From positions 124,001 to 188,000 of the forward strand of contig NZ_MWWT01000008.1 of the NCBI RefSeq assembly GCF_002259705.1: 64,000 nt of DNA. Reading direction: 5' to 3'. Under the pieces are notes generated by a model. It was given only the letters and a program-made list of their open reading frames with translations. It ran no database searches and was not told where the DNA came from. A program made the position numbers and the translations under genes. Position 1 is the first letter of the stretch. Each line of letters begins with the position of its first letter. Of this stretch, positions 56,977 through 64,000 are shown in pieces. Source of the DNA: Alloscardovia macacae. Lineage in GTDB: Bacteria; Actinomycetota; Actinomycetes; Actinomycetales; Bifidobacteriaceae.

Positions 56977-58281
56977 TTACGCACGACCGAACAGGAACGC
57001 TCGCGTGGCCGTCTCAGCAGCCAGAGGGAGCGTCGTATCCACGCTCGCCATACTCTCCGCGAGCGTCATAGGGCGCGTAGGCAGCGGGATAACGAGGTCG
57101 ATGCCTTCATCATAAACCTCCCCGAGGTCCTCCGCGCGGGCGCCCACCACAGCCACGACCGGAATACCGCGGGCTCGCGCACGGCTCGCCACGCCCACAG
57201 GCGCCTTACCACGCGCGGACTGCGCATCCATGCGACCTTCACCTGTGATGACGAAATCCACACCGTCGAGCGCCTCGTCGAGCGCGATAAGGTCCAGCAC
57301 CGCGTCGATGCCGCTCAGCACACGAGCCGAGCAGAAGGCCAGAAGACCCGCACCCAGACCTCCCGCAGCGCCTGCACCTGGCTCTCGCGAAACGTCGTGC
57401 GCACCATCCGCACCGTATGCTGCCACTTTCGCCGCATACGCACGCATCCAGCCGTCATACTCCTCCGCGCGAGACATATCCAGCCCCTTCTGCGCGCCGT
57501 ACATCTGCACAGCACCGCACGCACCCGTCAGAGGGTTATTCACATCAGTGAGAGCGACGAACTCGGTGTGCGCGACGCGCGGATCGAGACCGCTAACATC
57601 CACGCTCGCCAGAGTCTGCAGACCGGCAAGCCCGCGCGGCACGTCGTCACCCTGCGCATCAAGGAAGCGCACGCCGAGAGCGCGAGCCATGCCCATGCCC
57701 CCGTCGCTCGTGGCACTGCCCCCGAGGCCCACGAAGATGCGTGTGGCTCCCTGGTCGAGAGCGTCGAGGATAGCCTGCCCCACGCCATAGGTATCTGCGT
57801 GAAGGGCGTTCTCAGGCGTCTGCTCGATGAGCGTGATGCCGCTGGACTGCGCCATCTCGAGAACGGCGGTTTTTGGTGTGTCGTTTGGCACATCGTTCGG
57901 CGCATCGTTCTGCGCGCGCTTCGGCGTATCATCCGACGCATCGGAGCCGTCCGCCTCGCCAGCCAGCAGCGCATACTGCACCTCGACCGGCTCACCCAGC
58001 GGCCCCTGCACCTGGACGGTGCGAACCTCGCAGCCCGTGGCGCGCACCACAGCATCGACTGTTCCTTCGCCGCCATCCGCTATGGAGTATGTCTTTACGA
58101 GCGCGTCCGGCAGCACGCGGTGCACACCTTGTTCGAGAAGCTCCGCCACATGCGCACTGCTCGCAGAGCCTTTAAACGAGTCGGATGCGACGAGCACCGT
58201 GCGTGGGCGGTTCGTACCGCTCGCTGTACTGTCCGTGTGAGAGTGCTGCACGTTCTGCCCCTGTGCGCTGTCTTCTCCCAT
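56977..58281 (-). CDS. garK: Glycerate 2-kinase (GarK/GlxK type)
   Basis: 434 residues. The type 1 glycerate kinase fold is shown by 'VLVASDSFKGSASSAHVAELLEQG', 'IADGGEGTVDAVV', 'VGLGGSATSDGGMGMARALG', 'ALTDVNNPLTG' and 'VDFVITGEGRMDAQSARGKAP'. It makes 2-phosphoglycerate. An Asn-Asp-x-Pro insertion near residues 130-150 is encoded by 12-bp repeats. GGAGG lies 8 bases before the ATG at 58281; a GTG at 58290 abuts the site. It lies between the aldolase-like gene and garR. Confidence 0.93.
   Translation of the reverse strand: MGEDSAQGQNVQHSHTDSTASGTNRPRTVLVASDSFKGSASSAHVAELLEQGVHRVLPDALVKTYSIADGGEGTVDAVVRATGCEVRTVQVQGPLGEPVEVQYALLAGEADGSDASDDTPKRAQNDAPNDVPNDTPKTAVLEMAQSSGITLIEQTPENALHADTYGVGQAILDALDQGATRIFVGLGGSATSDGGMGMARALGVRFLDAQGDDVPRGLAGLQTLASVDVSGLDPRVAHTEFVALTDVNNPLTGACGAVQMYGAQKGLDMSRAEEYDGWMRAYAAKVAAYGADGAHDVSREPGAGAAGGLGAGLLAFCSARVLSGIDAVLDLIALDEALDGVDFVITGEGRMDAQSARGKAPVGVASRARARGIPVVAVVGARAEDLGEVYDEGIDLVIPLPTRPMTLAESMASVDTTLPLAAETATRAFLFGRA
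57881..57916 (-). repeat. Three 12-bp tandem repeats inside garK
   Basis: Units TCGTTTGGCACA, TCGTTCGGCGCA and TCGTTCTGCGCG (plus strand) encode N-D-x-P repeats in a surface insertion, in frame. Confidence 0.75.
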
Positions 58282-58338
58282 GCGTGTCACCTCCTTCAGC
58301 TTAAGTTCCTGTTATCTGATGTACCTTTATACCCGGCG

Positions 58339-59259
58339 TTACTCGCTCAGATACCCCGCCTGCACCATCGCCTGGCGCATACCCTCGAGGGCTGCAGCGC
58401 TCGGCGTCTCCGTAGGCAGGACAGACGGACCCATATTCATGCCCATCATGTTCCCCATGGCCTTCGTCGCAGACGGGAAGCTGGCCGCATCCTGAGACAA
58501 ACGCAGAGGATTCAGCTCAAACTGCAGACGGCGCGACTTCTCGAGGTCTCCCTCAGCGAACGCATCATACAGTCCACAAATGAGCTCCGGGAAGATATTC
58601 GCCGTGGAGCACACTGCTCCATCCGCACCGCAACACAGTCCCGCGTAAACGATGGTATCCTTACCCGCAAAGACCGAGAAATCGATGTCTTCCGTGCGGC
58701 GCACGAGCTCCTGCAGGTTCGTGATGTTCCCCGACGAATCCTTAATTCCCACGATGTTCGGCACATCATGCGCGAGCTTCACTATGGTATCCAGCGAGAC
58801 CGGATATCCAGCCAGGCCCGGATTATTATAGATGAGCACAGCCACGTCTGGCACAGCTGCTGCTATGGTCGAGAAATGGTTATACAGCGCATCCTGTGTC
58901 GGCGTGATGAACATAGGCTGGAGGACGGATATGGCATCGATATCCAGCTCAGCTGCGCGGCGAGCCAGCTGAATGTTCTGGCTCGTGCGAATGTGGCCGA
59001 GGCCGAACATGACAGGCACGCGCCCACGCACTTCCTCGATGATGGCCTGGGTGGCCTCTATCATCTCGTCATCGGAGAACATGTAGAACTCCGAGTTACT
59101 TCCGAAGGCGAGAATGCCATCGACGCCGTGGTCTATCTCATAGTTCACATGCTCGCGCAGCCGCTCGAGGTCTATCTTTCCATCGAGTGCATCTGTCACT
59201 GGCATGATAATAGGGACGATGATGCCCTTATAGGCGTCTGTATTCATAACGCGTGCCAT
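58339..59259 (-). CDS. DapA-family class I aldolase/dehydratase, probable keto-deoxyglucarate aldolase
   Basis: 306 residues of the DHDPS/NAL superfamily. The Schiff-base Lys lies in 'GIKDSSGN', the family Tyr in 'VLIYNNPGLAGYP', and the substrate loop reads 'FGSNSEF' where DHDPS has GTTGE. Lying between two glucarate dehydratases and garK-garR, it most probably splits 5-keto-4-deoxyglucarate into pyruvate and tartronate semialdehyde, a step done in E. coli by the unrelated GarL. A KdgD-type dehydratase to 2-ketoglutarate semialdehyde is the alternative, but then garR and garK would have no substrate. The ATG at 59259 follows AAAGGA. Confidence 0.85.
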   Translation of the reverse strand: MARVMNTDAYKGIIVPIIMPVTDALDGKIDLERLREHVNYEIDHGVDGILAFGSNSEFYMFSDDEMIEATQAIIEEVRGRVPVMFGLGHIRTSQNIQLARRAAELDIDAISVLQPMFITPTQDALYNHFSTIAAAVPDVAVLIYNNPGLAGYPVSLDTIVKLAHDVPNIVGIKDSSGNITNLQELVRRTEDIDFSVFAGKDTIVYAGLCCGADGAVCSTANIFPELICGLYDAFAEGDLEKSRRLQFELNPLRLSQDAASFPSATKAMGNMMGMNMGPSVLPTETPSAAALEGMRQAMVQAGYLSE

Positions 59260-59374
59260 ATCTGTACGTCCTTTCCGTCTGTCCGCGTTCACTCCGCGCT
59301 CTGTCCGCGCTGTCCTCTGTTCGTGTTCGTTCCGACACGAGCAGTCCGCGCTCTGTCCTCTGTCCGCGCGAAAC

Positions 59375-60709
59375 CTACCGCACCATCGACGGCCGCTTGC
59401 CGTCAAACTTCCATCCTGGGATGTAGTACTGCATACCTACCGAGTCATCGCGGCTACCGCAGTTATTCTCCACATACAGGCGAGCTGCTGCTTCGAGCGC
59501 TTCGCGGTTAATCTCCACACCCAGACCCGGCACGTCACGTGGCACAGCTACCTCACCATTCTTAATCTGTGGTGGGTTCTTCGTGAGGAACTGGCCGTCC
59601 TGCCAGATCCAGTGCGTGTCGCAGGCGTTAATGCGCCCAGGAGCAGCCGCGGCAGCCTGTGCCACCATGGCCAGCGAGATATCGAAGTGATTATTCGAGT
59701 GCACGCCCCACGTCAGGTCGAGGTTATCGCACAGCTGAGCCACGCGCACGCAGCCTTCCATGGTCCAGAAGTGAGGATCAGCCAGTGGAATGGTCACCGA
59801 GTCGAGGCGGATAGCAGCCTTCATCTCACGCCAGTCCGTCGCCACCATGTTCGTGGCGGTAGCCAGGCCCGTGCGACGACGGAACTCTGCCATCACTTCA
59901 CGCGACGAGAAGCGTCCCTCTGCCCCACATGGGTCTTCCACGTAGGTGAGCGTGCCCACCATATCCTTACAGATATCGATGGCTTCTTCCAGCCCCCAGC
60001 ATCCGTTTGGATCGAGGTCGATGCGTGCGTTCGGGAATTCCTTCTTAATGAGCTTGATGGCTTCTATCTCTTCGTGTCCGTCGAAGACACCGCCCTTGAG
60101 CTTAAAGTCTTCGAAGCCGTAGCGCTCGTGTGCGGCTTTCGCCTGCTCGAGGATGGCTTGTGCGGTCATGGCTGGCTCTCGGCGAATGCGACCCCATGCG
60201 TCGGACGTGTCATCGTCGTGAATGTATGGCAGGTCAGTCTTCGTGCGGTCTGCCACGTAGAAGAGGTAGCCGAGGAACTTCACCGAGTCGCGCACCTGGC
60301 CGTCGCCGAGCAGCGCAGCTACTGGTACGCCCATGTGCTTGCCGAGGATGTCGAGCAGTGCGGTTTCTACCGCGGTCTGCACGTGTACCGTCGTGCGCAG
60401 GTCGAAGGTCTGGTCGCCGCGTCCGCCCGCGTCGAGTGCTGCATACTTTTCGCGGATGGAGCGTACGAGATTCTTATACTGGCCGAGCTCCGTGCCGATG
60501 ACCATCGGCTTGATTTCGTTCAGTACGTCCGTTATCTTCTTCGTACCCGGTACTTCCGAGATGCCTTCCACGCCGTCCGAGTCCGTGAGGATGACCACGT
60601 TACGCGTGAAGAACGGTCCGTGTGCTCCGGACAGGTTCAGGAGCATGCTGTCGTAGCCTGCTACTGCGAAGACTTCCATGTTTACTATTTTTGCTGCCAA
60701 TTTTCTCAT
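59375..60709 (-). CDS. gudD: Glucarate dehydratase
   Basis: 444 residues of the enolase superfamily. It dehydrates D-glucarate (and L-idarate) to 5-keto-4-deoxyglucarate. Catalytic 'DFKLKGG' (KxK), metal ligands in 'DLDPNG' and 'VEDPCGAEG', dyad Asp in '[11 protein letters not shown]' and dyad His in '[10 protein letters not shown]' are all present. The capping loop '[24 protein letters not shown]' is close to that of E. coli GudD. The ATG at 60709 is chosen (AAAGG upstream); the overlapping TTG two codons on is possible. A 14-mer motif covers the start region. It follows the second paralog by 34 bp. Confidence 0.93.
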   Translation of the reverse strand: MRKLAAKIVNMEVFAVAGYDSMLLNLSGAHGPFFTRNVVILTDSDGVEGISEVPGTKKITDVLNEIKPMVIGTELGQYKNLVRSIREKYAALDAGGRGDQTFDLRTTVHVQTAVETALLDILGKHMGVPVAALLGDGQVRDSVKFLGYLFYVADRTKTDLPYIHDDDTSDAWGRIRREPAMTAQAILEQAKAAHERYGFEDFKLKGGVFDGHEEIEAIKLIKKEFPNARIDLDPNGCWGLEEAIDICKDMVGTLTYVEDPCGAEGRFSSREVMAEFRRRTGLATATNMVATDWREMKAAIRLDSVTIPLADPHFWTMEGCVRVAQLCDNLDLTWGVHSNNHFDISLAMVAQAAAAAPGRINACDTHWIWQDGQFLTKNPPQIKNGEVAVPRDVPGLGVEINREALEAAARLYVENNCGSRDDSVGMQYYIPGWKFDGKRPSMVR

Positions 60710-60743
60710 CACCTTTCGTGTGTATTTTTCTCGTCGTGTGCGC

Positions 60744-62093
60744 CTAGCGGACCATCGCTGGGCGGTGTGGGTCGTACTGCCAGTTCGGGATGTAATACTG
60801 CATACCGCGAGCGTCGTCGCGCGTTCCGCAGTTATTCTCCACATAGAGCTGGTGTGCGGCTTCGAGCTTGTCGTGGTCGAGCTGGATGCCCAGTCCTGGA
60901 ACGTTCGGATCGACCGTCAGACATCCGTCGTGGAACTGTGGAGCCGTTTTCCCGAGGTGCTGTCCGTCCTGCCACATGTAGTGCGTGTCGCAGGCATTCA
61001 GGTTTCCTGGAGCTGCTGCAGCAGCCTGTGCCACCATAGCCAGTGAGATGTCGAAGTGATTATTCGAGTGGACACCCCAGGTCAGGTCTATGTCGTGGCA
61101 CAGCTGAGCCACGCGCACACACCCCTGCATGGTCCAGAAGTGAGGATCAGCCAGAGGGATGGTCACCGAGTCGAGGCGGATAGCCGCCTTCATCTCACGC
61201 CAGTCCGTGTCACACATATTCGTGGCAGTAGGCAGTCCCGTCTGACGGTGGAACTCCGCCATCGTCTCGCGAGCCGAGAAACGCCCCTCTGCTCCACATG
61301 GGTCTTCCACGTACGTCAGCGTGCCTTCGAGACCACGGCACAGGCGCACAGATTCATCCAGCGACCATGCGGCATTCGGATCGATGGTGATGCGCGCATC
61401 CGGGAATTCCTTCTTCAGCGCCTTCACTGTCTCTATCTCCTTTTCTGGAGCGAAGACGCCACCCTTGAGCTTAAAATCTTTAAATCCGAAGCGTGCGGCT
61501 GCAGCCTTCGCCTGGCGTACCACGGCATCCGTATCCATGGCAGGCTCGCGGCGGATACGGCCCCACTCATCCGAATTATCATCATCATGAATGTACGGCA
61601 TGTCCGTGAGCGTGCGGTCTCCCACGTAGAAGAGGTAGGCGAGGAAGCGCACTTCGGTACGCACCTGACCTTCGCCGAGCAGTGCTGCTACCGGCACGTT
61701 CAGGTGCTGTCCGAGCAGGTCGAGCAGTGGAGTCTCCACGCCGGTGACCACATTTGTTACTTTCTTAAAGATCTGCGCGTGCGCGGTTTCTGCGCCGCCT
61801 GCTCCCGCTCCAGCTACACCAGCGACCTGGCCCTGCAGCATGCGCGTGCAGTCCTGGACTATCTGCTTATATTCAGCGATAGGCCGGCCTTCCACCAGGG
61901 GAATACAGGATTCGAGACGCTGAGTAATCACTTCCCCACCTGGGACTTCACCCACGCCTTCGTTCCCGTTACTGTCTGTCATCACGACCACGTTACGGGT
62001 AAAGAATGGTTCATGTGCTCCAGCGAGATTCAGGAGCATACTGTCATATCCAGCGACGGGTACGACGCGCATCGTTTTTACTACGGGTACCAT
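60744..62093 (-). CDS. Glucarate dehydratase paralog with altered capping loop
   Basis: 449 residues, very similar to the neighbouring gudD, with long DNA stretches nearly identical in the barrel half. KxK ('DFKLKGG'), 'TIDPNA', 'VEDPCGAEG', the dyad Asp ('[11 protein letters not shown]') and the dyad His ('[10 protein letters not shown]') are kept. The capping-domain loop differs: a Gly/Ala-rich '[22 protein letters not shown]' replaces the canonical region, so substrate choice may differ (galactarate or idarate are candidates). GGAGGA precedes the ATG at 62093; an upstream ATG at 62117 lacks such a site. First gene of the operon, divergent from the CdaR-type regulator. Confidence 0.9.
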   Translation of the reverse strand: MVPVVKTMRVVPVAGYDSMLLNLAGAHEPFFTRNVVVMTDSNGNEGVGEVPGGEVITQRLESCIPLVEGRPIAEYKQIVQDCTRMLQGQVAGVAGAGAGGAETAHAQIFKKVTNVVTGVETPLLDLLGQHLNVPVAALLGEGQVRTEVRFLAYLFYVGDRTLTDMPYIHDDDNSDEWGRIRREPAMDTDAVVRQAKAAAARFGFKDFKLKGGVFAPEKEIETVKALKKEFPDARITIDPNAAWSLDESVRLCRGLEGTLTYVEDPCGAEGRFSARETMAEFHRQTGLPTATNMCDTDWREMKAAIRLDSVTIPLADPHFWTMQGCVRVAQLCHDIDLTWGVHSNNHFDISLAMVAQAAAAAPGNLNACDTHYMWQDGQHLGKTAPQFHDGCLTVDPNVPGLGIQLDHDKLEAAHQLYVENNCGTRDDARGMQYYIPNWQYDPHRPAMVR

Positions 62094-62259
62094 GTGTTCC
62101 TCCATTGGATAGTGCATCTGGAAATTTCTGTACTTCTATTATGGCCGCGCTCCCCCGCCTGACGCACTATTCTCGAAACCTCGACTCACCCCTGCTCCTC
62201 CCCCATATTCTGGTCTGCGTACTATTCTTAGAGGCACACAGCAGTACAGGGAGGCAGTC

Positions 62260-63399
62260 ATGGAGATAGATCCGAAGATAGCGCAGGCCATTACGGCGAA
62301 TATTAAAGACCTTCTCCACCATGAGATTAACTTCTTTAACACATCCGGCACCATCATCGCCAGTACAGATAAGTCGCGCGTGGGCACGAGCCATGACGGC
62401 GCGCGCCTGGCCGTGAACCTCAAAGAGACGGTGGCCATCGATAGCGAGCACCAGTTCGTCGGCGCGCGTGATGGCATAAACATTCCCGTCATGCTCGACG
62501 ATGACGTTATCGCGGTCATCGGCATTACCGGCACGCGCGAAGAAGTGGAGCCGTACGGGAACATCATCCGTAAGATCACGGAGATCCTCATCCGCGAGAA
62601 TCTCGACCAGGTCACGCGTTCGGACCGCCGCCTTATGATGACGAATCTCCTGAGTCTGCTCAGCTCGCAGAATCACGATGTGGCGCTTATCCACCATTTG
62701 GCGCGCACCCTCGATGTGGATGTAAAGATACCGCGCCGCGCTGTCGTGGGCCGTGTTCTGGCAGACGACCCGACTCTCGAGCGTCATCAGGACATCTCGC
62801 GTGTTCTGCAGGACATTTTCGCGGCCCGACCGGATGTGCTCTACAGCGTTACGCCGCAGGAGTGCGCCTTCTACTTTCCGGATGGGCGCGACGACGTTCT
62901 GCATTCCACGCTGCGTGCCGTGCAGACGAGCGTGCGCGAGTCGTACGGCGTCACGCTCGTCTTCGGCGTGGGGGACGTGGCGGATACGGCGAGCGCGTAC
63001 TGGCAGAGTTATGCGCAGGCAGATACTGCTGCTGACTGGCAACTTTTCGTGGCTCGGCAGGATATCTGTGCGTATGACGGTCTCGACTACGGGATACTGC
63101 TGTCGAGTATGCCGGAATCCAGCGCTGAGCAGTTCGTCTCACGGGTGTTCCACGGACTCAGTAGTGAAGAAATTGACCTGTATGAAAAAACATTCCAGGC
63201 GTATACGCTGCATAACGGGTCCATCCTGCACGCTGCGGACGACCTCTACCTGCATAAGAACACTCTGCAGAATCATCTGAATAAAATAGCGCACGCGACC
63301 GGCTATAATCCGCGCACTCTCGAGGATTACGTCATCCTGAACCTCGCGTTTAAGATGCGCCGCTACCTCGCCTTCGAACAGCAGCGTCGCGCGGAATAA
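62260..63399 (+). CDS. cdaR: CdaR-type sugar-diacid regulator
   Basis: 379 residues. The N-terminal sugar-diacid recognition domain is 'EIDPKIAQAITANIKDLLHHEINFFNTSGTIIASTDKSRVGTSHDGA', and the C-terminal PucR/CdaR helix-turn-helix is 'FQAYTLHNGSILHAADDLYLHKNTLQNHLNKIAHATGYNPRTLEDYV'. In E. coli CdaR activates gar and gud genes in response to glucarate, galactarate or glycerate. GGGAGG precedes the ATG. It is divergent from the dehydratase operon, which it most likely activates. Confidence 0.93.
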   Translation: MEIDPKIAQAITANIKDLLHHEINFFNTSGTIIASTDKSRVGTSHDGARLAVNLKETVAIDSEHQFVGARDGINIPVMLDDDVIAVIGITGTREEVEPYGNIIRKITEILIRENLDQVTRSDRRLMMTNLLSLLSSQNHDVALIHHLARTLDVDVKIPRRAVVGRVLADDPTLERHQDISRVLQDIFAARPDVLYSVTPQECAFYFPDGRDDVLHSTLRAVQTSVRESYGVTLVFGVGDVADTASAYWQSYAQADTAADWQLFVARQDICAYDGLDYGILLSSMPESSAEQFVSRVFHGLSSEEIDLYEKTFQAYTLHNGSILHAADDLYLHKNTLQNHLNKIAHATGYNPRTLEDYVILNLAFKMRRYLAFEQQRRAE

Positions 63400-63408
63400 G
63401 ACGACGAA

Positions 63409-63454
63409 AAGGCGTGCAGCAGAAAAAGGAGGAAACCTGCTGCACGCCTTATTT
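63409..63454. terminator. Bidirectional terminator
   Basis: AAGGCGTGCAGCAG and CTGCTGCACGCCTT form a perfect 14-bp stem with a 14-base loop, followed by ATTTTC, between convergent cdaR and the transporter gene. Confidence 0.85.
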
Positions 63455-63469
63455 TCTCAAGGAGGACGC

Positions 63470-64000
63470 TTAACGGAAGACGCCGATGGCGAATCCGACT
63501 ACGACCACGAGGACATTGAAAATCCACATGCGAGGAAGCGTGAACTTGATGTGCTTGTCGATGCTGATGCCGGTCAAGTCGGTCGCGATGTAGAGCTGAG
63601 GCTGAGCGATGACCGAAATCATGGAGCCGAAGTTCATGAACAGCGTGGCGATAACCACGGTCTGATCCACGCCATACTTCGCGCTGAACGCGGAAACGAG
63701 CGGGATAAGCGCGTAGAACCACGTATCATTCGTGAACAGAAGCATGAGCGGCGTGCTCAGCAGAGCGATGATGAGGTAGAAGTACGGGCCGATGGCGCTC
63801 GGCACGACCATAACCATAGCGTTCACCATCTCGGTAAGCATGCCGGACTCCTGCATAACGCCCACCACGACGCCGGACAGGAGCACAGCTGGAGCCACTG
63901 GCCACAGCGACTGACCGTACTTCTTCAGCAGCTTCGTCTGAGCGGAGAGGTCCTTATAGTTCGCAGCGAGCGCGATGGTCAGACCGGTGGCGAAGATGTA
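63470..64000 (-). CDS. CitMHS-type organic acid transporter, 5' end beyond window
   Basis: The C-terminal 176 residues are visible; the frame is open at the window edge. Hydrophobic throughout, with 'GPYFYLIIALLSTPLMLLFTNDTWFYALIPLVSAFSAKYGVD' and 'MNFGSMISVIAQPQLYIATDLTGISIDKHIKFTLPRMWIF', which match the last third of the citrate:Mg2+ symporter (CitMHS) group. Next to cdaR, it is the likely uptake system for glucarate or a related diacid, in place of the MFS carriers GudP/GarP of E. coli. The substrate is inference. Confidence 0.82.
   Translation of the reverse strand, partial: YIFATGLTIALAANYKDLSAQTKLLKKYGQSLWPVAPAVLLSGVVVGVMQESGMLTEMVNAMVMVVPSAIGPYFYLIIALLSTPLMLLFTNDTWFYALIPLVSAFSAKYGVDQTVVIATLFMNFGSMISVIAQPQLYIATDLTGISIDKHIKFTLPRMWIFNVLVVVVGFAIGVFR

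Noticed and set aside
1-64000. tRNA or rRNA genes
   Set aside because: Scanning for T-arm consensus and rRNA landmarks found only coincidental GGTTCGA matches inside genes such as ribF.

Overview
The window looks like the chromosome of a Gram-positive actinobacterium of the Bifidobacteriaceae type. The grounds are the gene order efp-nusB-carA-carB-gmk, the order nusA-infB-rbfA-truB-ribF next to rpsL-rpsG-fusA-tuf, the mid-50s % GC (judged by eye), sortase-anchored surface proteins, and several leaderless promoters. The genus cannot be fixed from the sequence alone. No tRNA, rRNA, CRISPR array, transposase or integrase was seen.

Layout. 1-1058 is the 5' part of a choice-of-anchor-A surface protein. 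1.2-7.9 kb is the minus-strand run efp, nusB, carA, carB, gmk. 8.2-10.2 kb holds an NlpC/P60 wall hydrolase and an AT-rich orphan membrane-anchored protein. 10.3-14.4 kb is an adenosyl-compound island: an MTA/SAH nucleosidase diverges from a SAHH-like protein and an amidohydrolase, with two tandem two-hairpin RNA-like units between them. 14.5-18.6 kb has small cupin and CMD proteins and a complete polar amino acid ABC transporter. 18.8-23.1 kb is an amino-sugar operon (ROK repressor, ROK kinase, nagB, nagA). 23.3-29.7 kb carries a hexose-6-phosphate mutarotase, a sugar-porter MFS, a cytoplasmic Cys-type sulfatase, its radical-SAM maturase and a TauE/SafE anion exporter. Together with the nag genes this reads as uptake and desulfation of a sulfated sugar such as GlcNAc-6-sulfate, followed by entry into fructose-6-phosphate. 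29.8-32.3 kb holds a drug-type MFS, a repeat-rich non-coding stretch and a small membrane protein. 32.4-37.1 kb is an ABC exporter with a very long coiled-coil permease and a TetR regulator. 37.2-41.0 kb is a large LAKTG-anchored adhesin. 41.3-54.3 kb is translation machinery. 54.8 kb is an auxin-efflux-type carrier. 56-64 kb is a sugar-diacid (glucarate) pathway: CdaR, a CitMHS-type transporter, two glucarate dehydratases, a DapA-family aldolase, tartronate semialdehyde reductase and glycerate kinase.

Beyond genes, four sequence-level signals stand out. (1) A 14-base motif, GAGGAARAATTGRC, recurs about 15 times in genes and spacers; one exact version occurs three times. (2) The trinucleotide CAA/TTG is strongly avoided in every reading phase in most genes, but not in the orphan gene at 9.4 kb, the adhesin or one long palindrome. 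(3) Several large intergenic palindromes and a nested quartet of about 23-bp inverted repeats do not match any mobile element I know. (4) A tandem pair of small two-hairpin RNA-like units lies between the SAH/MTA genes.
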